Positions 1 to 6,257 of a DNA stretch of 9,156 bases are shown in pieces. The position numbers and the translations under genes were made by a program. Source of the stretch: Candidatus Aenigmatarchaeota archaeon (GTDB lineage Archaea; Aenigmatarchaeota; Aenigmatarchaeia; QMZP01). Numbering within the stretch: position 1 is the first letter of the stretch; each line of letters opens with the position of its first letter. Under the pieces are notes generated by a model. That model searched no databases. It was not told the DNA's origin and saw only the letters and a list, made by a program, of their open reading frames with translations. The stretch is from assembly GCA_003663225.1 (NCBI GenBank), contig QMZP01000023.1, forward strand, positions 1 to 9,156, in the 5' to 3' direction.

Positions 1-1
1 A

Positions 2-391
2 TCCAGGACAAGGACGTGCACCGATTTGAACAGCTGCGGGACGGTTCTGAGCAAACCTGCCACGACCGAAGCATGCGGTGTAACAACCTGTACCGAGGAC
101 TGGAACTGCACCGGGTGGTCGGGATGCCAGAACGGATTCATGCACAAGAACTGCACGGACCTCAACGAATGCGGCACCACCCTCAACAAGCCAGCCACCC
201 TGCAGCCCTGCACAACCACTGGAGAATGCGCGGTAGATAGCGACTGTGATGACGGTGATCCATGCACGAATGACACTTGCGGGGGCGACCCGCTGACGTG
301 CTCCAACACGGAGATAACGTCATGCGTTGATGGTGACGGCTGCTGCCCTGTACTATGCGACAATACCAATGACGACGACTGTGTTGCTTGA
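2..391 (+). CDS. Secreted Cys-rich repeat protein, C-terminal part (5'-truncated)
   Basis: The frame is open from the first complete codon at base 2 to a TGA at 389-391, so the real start lies upstream and this is only the C-terminal 129 residues. It is very rich in Cys, Thr, Asn and Asp. A 45-residue unit occurs nearly twice: Cys-Thr-Asp-Leu-Asn, then Cys-Gly-Thr, then Lys-Pro-Ala-Thr and a closing Cys. Between the copies is a thrombospondin-1-like stretch with the pattern W-x-C-T-x-W-S-x-C-x-x-G. The last ~50 residues change to Asp/Cys-rich segments (CDDGDPCTNDTC, then DGDGCCP and NDDDC). Such repeats are typical of exported archaeal surface proteins, where the cysteines are thought to pair as disulfides. 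The signal peptide and any catalytic domain would be upstream and cannot be seen. Its stop codon directly abuts the stop of the opposite-strand gene. Secretion is inferred from composition; no enzymatic role is claimed. Confidence 0.85.
   Translation, partial: SRTRTCTDLNSCGTVLSKPATTEACGVTTCTEDWNCTGWSGCQNGFMHKNCTDLNECGTTLNKPATLQPCTTTGECAVDSDCDDGDPCTNDTCGGDPLTCSNTEITSCVDGDGCCPVLCDNTNDDDCVA
17..211 (+). repeat. Degenerate tandem repeat, 135-nt period, in the Cys-rich gene
   Basis: The segment 17-76 (Cys-Thr-Asp-Leu-Asn ... Cys) recurs at 152-211 with all Cys codons in register, 135 nt (45 codons) later. The DNA has diverged more than the protein pattern, which points to an old duplication kept by selection on the cysteine spacing. 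More copies may exist upstream of the window. Confidence 0.75.
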
Positions 392-1651
392 TTACTTTCT
401 TATCTTCCCTCTTCTCTTGGTTATCTTTATCCTGGTCACCCTTGACGGGTCCTTCTTGCTTACGTCCTTGACGATTATTATGAAGTTCTTCAGCTTTATC
501 GCGTTCCCGGGCTTGGGGTTTCCATTGAACCTTGCTGATACCATCTCCGACACGTCCTTGGCCTTTGTCTTGACAGGGATGCCTATCCATTCCTTCAGGT
601 CTTGGACAGGCGTGTCACCCCTCACAATGGCGGTCTTCTTGTCTATGAAATGCATGCGGAAACGCCTTTTGTCAGCTTCGTCATATATCTCCCCAACTAT
701 CTCCTCCAGAAGGTCTTCCATGGTCACGAGCCCCACGACCCTCTTCTTTCTGTCTCTTACTATCGCCATGTGCATGGCGTTCTCCCTGAGCTTGTCGAAC
801 ACGCTGTCCAGCTTTTCGTCATCCATCACGAAAATCACGGGAGATATGACCTTTATTATCGGAATATCCATCTCCTTGGATTTTATGTGCTTCAGTACGC
901 TCCTCAGGTTTATTATCCCTATTATCTTGCGCGTGCCGTGCGCATAGACAGGCATCCTCGAATACCGCGTCTCGAGCATCTTGGATATTGCCTCTATGAG
1001 CATCTGGTCCGATGTGAGGGATATCATGTGCTTCCTCGGTATCATGACCTCCTTCACACGTATGTCGCCGAAGTCTATCACGTTCTGCATCATCTCCTCT
1101 TCATCCCTTTCTATCACGCCGGCTTCCTTGCTCAGCGAGAGCGCTGCTATGAGCTCCTCCTCCGTTATCTTGCTCTTAACGCTGCGCATGCCGGTCAGCT
1201 TGAGCACGCCCTTGCTCACACCCTCTATTGCTATTATCACCGGGTACAATACCATGGTGAGGGCATACAGCGGCCTTGCCAGAACAAGGGATGCCTTCTC
1301 GTTCTTCTGGTGGAAGTATGATTTCGGCGTTATCTCGCCGAATATCAGTATTAACAGTGTCATTATTCCCGTGGCTATCCCCACGCCAGTGCTGCCGAAA
1401 GCGTCTATAGCCACAACGGTTGCTATGGACGCCGCCGCTATGTTCACGACGTTGTTGCATATCAGTATCGTCACGAGCAGCCTGTGCGGGTTGTCCTTGA
1501 GCCTTTTGAGCGCTTTTGCTCCCTTCTTTCTCGACCTCACAAGCTTCCTTACCTTTATGTTGCTCAGGGAGAACAGCGCTATCTCAGAGCCCGAGAACAA
1601 TCCCGAGAGCAGCAAAAGGATGACCAATGTGATGTAAAGATGCAATGCCAT
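392..1651 (-). CDS. CNNM/CorC-type membrane protein with CBS pair (putative Mg2+/cation transporter)
   Basis: The 419-residue protein has the full architecture of the CNNM (DUF21) / CorC 'hemolysin-like' family. Residues 1-155 form the transmembrane domain, with the conserved SGSE at 20-23, an Asn-rich helix near 64-70 (CNN..N) and GEITPKS at 105-111. A CBS pair follows at about 195-325, including RYSRMPVY at 229-236 and VTMEDLLEEIVGEI at 309-322. A CorC/HlyC C-terminal domain spans about 335-410, before a Lys/Arg-rich tail. Family members act in the cytoplasmic membrane, are linked to Mg2+ (or Co2+) efflux and homeostasis, and sense ATP-Mg through the CBS domains. The ATG at 1649-1651 gives the expected length and begins just before the first membrane helix. 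The stop codon abuts that of the convergent Cys-rich gene with no spacer. Family is certain; the exact ion is not. Confidence 0.93.
   Translation of the reverse strand: MALHLYITLVILLLLSGLFSGSEIALFSLSNIKVRKLVRSRKKGAKALKRLKDNPHRLLVTILICNNVVNIAAASIATVVAIDAFGSTGVGIATGIMTLLILIFGEITPKSYFHQKNEKASLVLARPLYALTMVLYPVIIAIEGVSKGVLKLTGMRSVKSKITEEELIAALSLSKEAGVIERDEEEMMQNVIDFGDIRVKEVMIPRKHMISLTSDQMLIEAISKMLETRYSRMPVYAHGTRKIIGIINLRSVLKHIKSKEMDIPIIKVISPVIFVMDDEKLDSVFDKLRENAMHMAIVRDRKKRVVGLVTMEDLLEEIVGEIYDEADKRRFRMHFIDKKTAIVRGDTPVQDLKEWIGIPVKTKAKDVSEMVSARFNGNPKPGNAIKLKNFIIIVKDVSKKDPSRVTRIKITKRRGKIRK
395..418 (+). terminator. U-rich tract, probable terminator of the Cys-rich gene
   Basis: Beginning 4 nt after the TGA is a 24-nt run of pyrimidines interrupted by a single A at 402. 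Archaeal transcription usually stops at U-rich stretches without a hairpin, so this is a plausible terminator for the gene ending at 391. The same bases encode the Lys/Arg-rich C-terminal tail of the opposite gene, so they do two jobs. The role is inferred from base content and position only. Confidence 0.45.
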
Positions 1652-1680
1652 CTATACCACACCTTATAATTGTATAGGCG

Positions 1681-1688
1681 CTATAAAT
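1681..1688 (-). promoter_or_regulatory. TATA-like box for the CNNM gene
   Basis: On the minus strand an ATTTATAG box is centred about 33 nt upstream of the ATG, predicting a leader of only a few nucleotides. It overlaps a short inverted repeat, TATAG-GCG-CTATA (plus strand 1673-1685), which might bind a regulator but could be chance in A/T-rich DNA. A GGTG motif lies at -12 to -9 before the ATG. The rest of the 224-nt spacer up to 1875 has other A/T-rich patches but no gene I can support. Confidence 0.45.
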
Positions 1689-1866
1689 CGGTTGCTTCCG
1701 GCATGGTATATATGTATTTCTTGCCTGAAACGGATACATCAAAAAGAATACTATCCAAAACATCCTTTGCAAGACAACAATGCTTATAACCGGCCGGGAC
1801 CAATTAGATGTTGAGTAAAGTTTTAACAGAATGATGCAGCGCCATGTGCTGCGGTTTATATAACTT

Positions 1867-1873
1867 GGAGTGA
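1867..1873 (+). promoter_or_regulatory. Shine-Dalgarno-like site of the 53-aa gene
   Basis: GGAGTGA resembles the archaeal consensus GGAGGTGA less one G and sits just before ATG 1876. It is one of only two clear ribosome binding sites in the window. A TATA-like TTTATATA at 1855-1862 is too close to the ATG to serve it, since its start site would fall inside the gene. A TTTTAACA at 1820-1827 would give a ~26-nt leader containing this site. Confidence 0.55.
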
Positions 1874-1875
1874 CA

Positions 1876-2037
1876 ATGATGGAGAATGCCAGCAATCTTG
1901 GACAGCAGATCAAGACATCTAAGGACTCTCTTTATGAGAAAATAGCACAGTTCCTTGACGCTCATCCGGAAGCAGTTGACATGAGCACGGAGGAGAGTGA
2001 CAAGCTCTTCGAGCAGTGGCTCAGAGCCGGGAACTGA
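1876..2037 (+). CDS. Small acidic protein, 53 aa, function unknown
   Basis: This short frame encodes 53 residues beginning MMENASNLGQ and ending EQWLRAGN. An in-frame TAA at 1861-1863 limits extension, leaving ATG 1876 (or GTG 1870) as the start. A strong Shine-Dalgarno-like GGAGTGA (1867-1873) ends 2 nt before the ATG, with its GGAG core 5 nt away. The protein is acidic and looks mostly helical (SLYEKIAQFLDAHPEAVDM, then TEESDKLFEQWL), with no signal peptide, membrane segment or Cys. I do not recognise a family. It stands alone: divergent from the CNNM gene and convergent with the sugar transferase, with a hairpin between their stops. The ribosome binding site, protein-like composition and flanking hairpin support a real gene, but without homologs it remains a prediction. 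Confidence 0.62.
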   Translation: MMENASNLGQQIKTSKDSLYEKIAQFLDAHPEAVDMSTEESDKLFEQWLRAGN

Positions 2038-2054
2038 GGGCAACGCAAGAAACC

Positions 2055-2074
2055 GGAGCACCTTGCGGTGTTCC
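2055..2074. terminator. Hairpin between convergent genes
   Basis: GGAGCACC (2055-2062) and GGTGTTCC (2067-2074) pair as an 8-bp stem with one G-U wobble and a 4-nt loop. It lies in the 49-nt gap between the stop of the 53-aa gene (2037) and the stop of the sugar transferase (2087). On the plus strand a moderately T-rich run follows (2076-2088). A terminator or 3'-end stabiliser for one or both transcripts is the simplest reading. Confidence 0.45.
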
Positions 2075-2086
2075 CATTCCTTAATT

Positions 2087-2752
2087 CTAATAGCCTTCTG
2101 CCTTCAGAATCTTTGAAATTGTCTTGTATAATATGCTTAAGTCCATGGCAAGGACGCCAAGTTCCCCTTTCTTCATGTAATTGTATATGTACTCGTAATC
2201 CGACAGCAGGGATGCTTTTGTTGTCCCCTTGTTCACCTGCACAATGCCTGTCAGGCCCGGCTTCAACAATGCCTTGCACGTCTCACCCTTCTCCATGACA
2301 GCGTCATAGTCTATCTTGGCCAGCGGCCTGGGCCCCACTAGGCTCATGTCACCCTTGAGCACGTTGAACAGCTGTGGCAGCTCATCAAGATAAGCCCTGA
2401 GGAGAAGCCTGCCTACGGCTGTGGCATTCTCCCTGTCCCGCTCGAGATGCTTGACCTTCTCCTGCCCCTTTCGTTTGGCCTCGCCGAGCACGTCCTTCCT
2501 GATGGTGTGGAACTTCAGTATGTTAAACTCCTTTCCGAGGGATACCCTCCTCTCCCTGTATATAAGGCCCTCTGTGTGATGCGTGCAGAATATCCTCTCT
2601 GCGATGATTGCCACTGCTATCAAAGCCATGACAGGGGAAAGTGCGAGTATGATAATGCCGGATGCTACCCTGTCGAATGCCGCCTTCAGCACTTTCTGCC
2701 TTAACGGCACCTTCATTTGCATCAGTTCATTCCTTGCTTCGGACGGGTTCAT
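2087..2752 (-). CDS. Polyprenyl-phosphate sugar-1-phosphate transferase (bacterial sugar transferase family)
   Basis: The 221-residue protein belongs to the small monotopic phosphoglycosyl transferases (PglC/WbaP/WcaJ core family), which move a sugar-1-phosphate from a nucleotide sugar to a polyprenyl phosphate and so start glycan assembly at the membrane. Residues 25-52 form the hydrophobic segment that in this family re-enters the membrane (AFDRVASGI ... LSP at 38-40). Then come FNILKFHTIRKD at 76-87, the catalytic Asp-Glu dyad in YLDELPQLFNVLKGDMS (D123, E124), VGPRP at 139-143, and KPGLTGIVQVN at 164-174. Length is normal for the one-domain form. The usual GPV-x-F-x-Q-x-R-x-G region (about 60-72) is diverged, so the sugar donor cannot be guessed. 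A leaderless start at ATG 2750-2752 fits the TATA box. No other glycan genes are beside it. In an archaeon it may serve surface glycan or glycoprotein synthesis. Confidence 0.93.
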   Translation of the reverse strand: MNPSEARNELMQMKVPLRQKVLKAAFDRVASGIIILALSPVMALIAVAIIAERIFCTHHTEGLIYRERRVSLGKEFNILKFHTIRKDVLGEAKRKGQEKVKHLERDRENATAVGRLLLRAYLDELPQLFNVLKGDMSLVGPRPLAKIDYDAVMEKGETCKALLKPGLTGIVQVNKGTTKASLLSDYEYIYNYMKKGELGVLAMDLSILYKTISKILKAEGY

Positions 2753-2773
2753 AAGGAATAAGTCCCTGCAGTC

Positions 2774-2781
2774 AATAAAAC
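2774..2781 (-). promoter_or_regulatory. TATA-like box for the sugar transferase
   Basis: On the minus strand TTTTATTG is centred about 25 nt upstream of the ATG, which places the transcript start at or next to the start codon (leaderless). It shares the 77-nt divergent spacer with the HAD gene promoter. Confidence 0.5.
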
Positions 2782-2800
2782 CTTAGCGGTCAGCGGGTTG

Positions 2801-2808
2801 TTTTTAAG
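2801..2808 (+). promoter_or_regulatory. TATA-like box for the HAD gene
   Basis: TTTTTAAG is centred about 26 nt upstream of ATG 2830, predicting a leaderless mRNA and supporting that start. The sequence between box and ATG has no Shine-Dalgarno match at a useful distance. Confidence 0.5.
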
Positions 2809-2829
2809 CCCTGCTCCCAAGGATAATCC

Positions 2830-3543
2830 ATGATAAAGGCAGTGCTCTTCGACATGGACAATACCATAATAGACTTCATGACTATGAAGCGCAAGTCCTG
2901 CGAGGCAGCGGCCAAAGCCATGATTTCTGCGGGCCTGAAGACGAGCAAGAAGCGTCTCATGGAGGAGCTCTTCGAGCTTTATGGGAAATACGGCATAGAG
3001 TACAACAGAATATTCCAGGAGCTGCTCAAGAGAATGATAAGCAAGGTGGATTACAGGATACTCGCCGAGGGTATAGTTGCCTACAGGCGCATGCAGGCAG
3101 GTTACGTGAAATCCTATCCAGATACCAGGAAGACGCTCATGAAGCTCAGGCGCATGGGCATAAGGCTCGGGATAGTGTCCGATGCCCCTTCAGTGAATGC
3201 ATGGATACGGCTGGTAGAGATGGGACTTCAGGACATGTTCGACGTGGTCGTTACATTCCATGACACCAGGAAGACGAAGCCGTCCCCGAGGCCTTTCAGG
3301 CGGGCGCTCAGGGAGCTCCGCATACGTCCAAGTGAAGCGGTGTTTGTGGGGGATTGGGTGGAGAAGGACATAAAGGGCGCAAATGCGCTTGGCATGACTA
3401 CTGTGTTCGCGAAGTATGGTGCTGTCATAGTATCTGACAAGGGTGGAAAGGTTAAGCCTTACAGGCCAGAAAACTCCTGCGCGGATTATGAGATAGATAA
3501 GATAGGTGACGTGTTGGGTGTGGTAAGGAAAGAGGATGCCTAA
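2830..3543 (+). CDS. HAD-superfamily hydrolase, subfamily IA (probable phosphatase)
   Basis: All four HAD motifs are present in this 237-residue cytosolic protein. Motif I is FDMDNT, with nucleophile D8 and acid/base D10. Motif II is GIVSDA, with S117. Motif III is the Lys in RKTKPSP (K150). Motif IV is VFVGDWVEKD, with D175 and D180. Residues ~15-95 between motifs I and II are helical and fit the C1 cap of subfamily I. Archaeal proteins of this size and motif pattern are Mg2+-dependent phosphatases of small phosphorylated metabolites, but the substrate cannot be read from sequence. The start at residue 1 puts D8 where the family has it. Divergent from the sugar transferase; its stop is 1 nt from the stop of the convergent methyltransferase-like gene. 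A role in sugar-phosphate metabolism linked to its neighbour is possible but rests on adjacency alone. Confidence 0.92.
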   Translation: MIKAVLFDMDNTIIDFMTMKRKSCEAAAKAMISAGLKTSKKRLMEELFELYGKYGIEYNRIFQELLKRMISKVDYRILAEGIVAYRRMQAGYVKSYPDTRKTLMKLRRMGIRLGIVSDAPSVNAWIRLVEMGLQDMFDVVVTFHDTRKTKPSPRPFRRALRELRIRPSEAVFVGDWVEKDIKGANALGMTTVFAKYGAVIVSDKGGKVKPYRPENSCADYEIDKIGDVLGVVRKEDA

Positions 3544-3544
3544 A

Positions 3545-4600
3545 TCATATTCTTACGGCTGATATGTCGTGGTCTTGGCTGTTATAACCCCCATACCCTT
3601 TCGGGAGCCTGTCAATCCATAGGCTGGCATCCATGCCGTTATTCTGCAGGAAATCCACCTGGCTGAGGATGAACAGCTGCTTGAGCGCAGTGGCGAACAT
3701 CCTCTGGCCCGGTTCCCTGTAGTCGTATTTCCCCACGTCGTTGCGTGGGATTGAACCATGTCTGGGGTCCCATATTCGGCCTATGACGGCCTCTATCTCT
3801 GCCTCGGACATGTCCCCCTCAAGGAAAGACCTCATCATGTCCCATCTTGGCGAATCCGGGGGAAGTTTCTCAAGTGCGGTGTTATTCAGGAACAGGCGCT
3901 CTGCCCCATGCTTGGTCGCCTCTGCTATAGTCACGTTCCCTAGCCCCTTGGGGTTCTTGTAGCCAGTGAATACCAGCCTACGAGACGCTAACACCCTGCT
4001 GATGCCGTCGAGGTTAGAACCCACGTTCCTCCATTCCAGCTCTCCATGCACGTATGTCACATTTCCGAAGCCGTTGGCATCGAGCAGCTCATTGACCCAC
4101 GAGCGGACGTCGTCCCTGGGACTTACCCTGGTCCTGAAATACTCCCATCCCACGTCAGATGAGTCCCTGTAATTGTAGCCGGCATCCACGTCCTCCGGCT
4201 TGAGTTTATCGAACATGTATACCCTTACATTGGGCCTCTTCCTGGCGAAAGGCAGCGTGACCCTTCTGCCGAGATGGGAGCCTATATCGATCACGACATA
4301 CTCCTCTGAGTCAGGTACGCACTCCGCCAGCATGCTCTCAAACACATCGTTATGTATCTCCTGCACACCCTGCTGCATGGACCTGTACGCATCAGCGAAC
4401 ACGTCGTCCCCCGACCTCGGGGGCTGGCAGTGGAACGGATCGCTCCTGTACCACGGGTATGCCCTTGCCAGATTGTCCATGTATCCCGGAAAATCAGCAT
4501 CCCTGTAATCAGGCTCTATCCCGGGTTCGTCCAGGTGGCCGTATCTGCGCAAAAACCGTATAGTCCTTCCTTTTAGCCCTTCTAAATCCTCAGTTCTCAT
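3545..4600 (-). CDS. Divergent SAM-methyltransferase-like protein
   Basis: The 351-residue protein has no signal peptide or membrane helix. Residues 101-131 look like the start of a Rossmann-type methyltransferase: YVVIDIGSHLG (motif I, 101-111), then RVYMFD ending in D131, which would contact the SAM ribose. Further on, LVFTGYKNPKGLGNVT (209-224) falls where METTL25/Methyltransf_32-type enzymes have a GKH-x-CG motif. The C-terminal LFILSQVDFLQNNGMD (309-324) resembles the family's 'LDR-x-x-x-L-x-x-x-G' helix. The CG and final CC motifs of that family are missing, so activity and substrate are uncertain. The N-terminal ~95 residues are charged, with aromatic clusters, and match nothing I know. 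The start is well placed: an in-frame TGA lies two codons upstream and a GGTGA site precedes the ATG. Family placement is an inference from weak motifs. Confidence 0.6.
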   Translation of the reverse strand: MRTEDLEGLKGRTIRFLRRYGHLDEPGIEPDYRDADFPGYMDNLARAYPWYRSDPFHCQPPRSGDDVFADAYRSMQQGVQEIHNDVFESMLAECVPDSEEYVVIDIGSHLGRRVTLPFARKRPNVRVYMFDKLKPEDVDAGYNYRDSSDVGWEYFRTRVSPRDDVRSWVNELLDANGFGNVTYVHGELEWRNVGSNLDGISRVLASRRLVFTGYKNPKGLGNVTIAEATKHGAERLFLNNTALEKLPPDSPRWDMMRSFLEGDMSEAEIEAVIGRIWDPRHGSIPRNDVGKYDYREPGQRMFATALKQLFILSQVDFLQNNGMDASLWIDRLPKGYGGYNSQDHDISAVRI

Positions 4601-4603
4601 ATG

Positions 4604-4608
4604 TCACC
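4604..4608 (-). promoter_or_regulatory. Ribosome binding site of the methyltransferase-like gene
   Basis: On the minus strand GGTGA sits 3 nt before the ATG and is a full match to the archaeal anti-Shine-Dalgarno core. Together with the in-frame stop just upstream it fixes the start at 4600. A weak CATTTACG box (plus 4620-4627) would instead predict a leaderless start, leaving the mode of initiation unclear. Confidence 0.45.
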
Positions 4609-4742
4609 ACAAGGCCTGACGTAAATGCTCCATCGCTGCTCATATCTGCCACCTGAGATGGTACCCCACTTTGCATTGCGTGTAGGTATCGTCGAGCTCA
4701 CCGCTAACCAGCATCACATCATCACTGGCACGGTTATGCTTT

Positions 4743-4795
4743 CAGGCAGGCCCTTGCACTGCCTGCGAAAGCTGTCATGATTCTTGTTTTGACAG
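4743..4795. other. Two adjacent small hairpins in the 244-nt divergent spacer
   Basis: CAGGCAG (4743-4749) pairs perfectly with CTGCCTG (4759-4765), giving a 7-bp stem and 9-nt loop. Six bases later CTGTCA (4772-4777) pairs with TGACAG (4790-4795), giving a 6-bp stem and 12-nt loop. They lie just upstream of the A/T-rich promoter of the nuclease gene and ~140 nt upstream of the methyltransferase-like gene. They could be regulator sites, part of a long leader of the minus-strand gene, or the end of an unseen small RNA. The remainder of the spacer (4601-4742) holds only short, unconvincing frames. Confidence 0.35.
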
Positions 4796-4814
4796 AAAGA
4801 AATAAAAACACTCC

Positions 4815-4826
4815 TTTTTTATTTTA
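4815..4826 (+). promoter_or_regulatory. TATA-like box for the nuclease gene
   Basis: A T-rich box (TTTTTTATTTTA) centred ~25 nt upstream of ATG 4845 predicts a leaderless mRNA. This supports the ATG at 4845 over the internal Met codons 52 and 66, which lie nearer the conserved domain. The patch at 4799-4829 is A/T-rich on both strands and could also start minus-strand transcription. Confidence 0.5.
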
Positions 4827-4844
4827 CCCCTTCAAGAATGTAAC

Positions 4845-6254
4845 ATGACGCTGAACAGGTTCCTCAAGGAGAAGAGACCGGGCATATCGAAGCTTGCAGA
4901 GTCCGCTGATTGTACGGAAAAGGAAACAGAAGATGGGACCAAGCCTGCGGGCACCGCCGAGGAGCGAGAAGCGAAAACACCTGCCAGGCAGGAGAAGATG
5001 CACGTGAAGCCGGCGCCTTTCAGAAGCCTCATAAAGAGCATGACGTTCTCCAATTCAAGGCTGGATTGCTTTGAGCAGTGCCCGTTCAAATTCAAGTTGA
5101 AGTATATTGACAAGATAAAGCCGGAGATAGGAAAGGGTATAGAAGCCTACATGGGTACCGTGGTCCATGCAACCCTTGAGAAGCTCTACAAGGACATGTT
5201 GTACCAAAAACTCAACTCGCTGGAGGACCTTATAACATACTACAAAGAGCAATGGGAATCCAACTGGGATGACAATATAGTGATAGTGAAAGAAGAATAC
5301 ACCCCGGAGAACTACCGCAAGATGGGTGAGGAGTACATAAGGACGTATTATGAGAGGTTCAAGCCCTTTGACCAGGACAAGACGCTCGGTCTGGAGGTCA
5401 GGATAGACGTTAACATAGGGCCCAATGGCGAGTACACTGTCATGGGCTATATAGACAGGCTCTCCCAGCCGGAGGAAGGCGTGTATGAGATACACGACTA
5501 CAAGACCAGCATAAAGCCGAAGACTCAGGACGAGCTTGAGGCTGACAGGCAGCTGGCACTGTACGCGCTGGCGATACGCCAGAAGTACCCCGATGCCAAG
5601 AAGGTCAGGCAGGTATGGCACTTCCTTGCGCAGGACAAGCATATGGTGGTAGAAAAAGGAGTCGATGACCTGAAGAAGCTTGAAGAGGAGACAGTAAGGC
5701 TGATAAAGAAGATAGAGGAGGAGAGTGAGTTCCCGCATAAGGGCAGCGCACTCTGTGGCTGGTGCGAATACCGTGACCGCTGCCCCGACTTCAAGCATGA
5801 GCACAAACTGAGCAAGATGGAACCCAATGAGTTCCTCAATGAGCCGGGCGTGAAGCTCGTTGACAGGTATGCAGAGCTGATGGCTGAGAAAAAGAAAGCC
5901 GAGGACGAGCTGAAGGCAAGGTTCGACACCGAGCTCGAGAAGATAAAGCAGGCGATGATGAAGCTGGCAGAGAAGGAAGGACTGCGGGTCATAATGGGCT
6001 CTGAAAACAGGGCCACGCTGTGGTCAAAGGAATGCTACCGCTTCCCGGGGAGGAAGGACCCTGGCAGGGAGGACCTGGAGAAGATAATAAGGCAGGCAGG
6101 CCTGTGGGACGAAGTCAGTTCCCTTGACACATTCTCACTGTCAAAGCTGCTTGACAACCCGCCCCCTGACTGGCCCACGCCGATAGTAGAGGCAATAAGG
6201 GCGATGGCCACAAAGGAGCGCTTGGAAAGGGTGTATCTGTCCGATAAGAAGTGA
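4845..6254 (+). CDS. RecB/Cas4-type PD-(D/E)XK nuclease with predicted 4Fe-4S cluster
   Basis: Residues ~67-320 of this 469-residue protein form a RecB-like nuclease core. SNSRLDCFEQCPFKFK (69-84) is the entry helix. GTVVHATLEK carries H108, VMGYIDRL carries D204, and IHDYKTS carries D218 and K220 of the D-x-K active site. QLALY (Q236, Y240) is the RecB motif IV. CGWCEYRDRC (C304-x2-C307-x5-C313), together with C75 or C79, fits the four-Cys iron-sulfur site of AddB, Cas4 and Dna2. It should be a Mg2+/Mn2+-dependent DNA exonuclease of the cytosol. The first 65 residues are charged and probably disordered. Residues 335-469 add a coiled coil (~343-378) and an unassigned helical domain, a layout also seen in some phage Cas4-like proteins. 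No cas genes or repeat array are nearby, so a repair or recombination role is likelier than CRISPR adaptation. The stop is 3 nt from the stop of the convergent gene. Confidence 0.9.
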   Translation: MTLNRFLKEKRPGISKLAESADCTEKETEDGTKPAGTAEEREAKTPARQEKMHVKPAPFRSLIKSMTFSNSRLDCFEQCPFKFKLKYIDKIKPEIGKGIEAYMGTVVHATLEKLYKDMLYQKLNSLEDLITYYKEQWESNWDDNIVIVKEEYTPENYRKMGEEYIRTYYERFKPFDQDKTLGLEVRIDVNIGPNGEYTVMGYIDRLSQPEEGVYEIHDYKTSIKPKTQDELEADRQLALYALAIRQKYPDAKKVRQVWHFLAQDKHMVVEKGVDDLKKLEEETVRLIKKIEEESEFPHKGSALCGWCEYRDRCPDFKHEHKLSKMEPNEFLNEPGVKLVDRYAELMAEKKKAEDELKARFDTELEKIKQAMMKLAEKEGLRVIMGSENRATLWSKECYRFPGRKDPGREDLEKIIRQAGLWDEVSSLDTFSLSKLLDNPPPDWPTPIVEAIRAMATKERLERVYLSDKK

Positions 6255-6257
6255 GCC

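Noticed and set aside
602..1321. 239-codon plus-strand frame opposite the CNNM gene (also 327-947 and 981-1637).
   Set aside because: They lie antisense to a confidently assigned membrane protein, give low-complexity translations without known motifs, and have no promoter or ribosome binding site.
4640..4714. 24-codon minus-strand frame starting MLVSGELDDTY.
   Set aside because: The translation looks protein-like, but it is very short, has no ribosome binding site, and nearby reading frames are broken. It might be a gene remnant, but the evidence is too thin.
4719..4725. Minus-strand GTGATGA, a perfect C box as in C/D-box guide RNAs.
   Set aside because: No CUGA D or D' box follows within the expected 50-70 nt, so no guide RNA can be supported.
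4625..4780. 51-codon plus-strand frame in the divergent spacer.
   Set aside because: His/Cys-rich translation, ATC in place of the ATA favoured by neighbours, no ribosome binding site, and it overlaps both hairpins.
5055..5804. 249-codon minus-strand frame opposite the nuclease.
   Set aside because: The plus strand carries all RecB-family motifs here; the opposite frame is a Leu/Tyr/Val-rich shadow.
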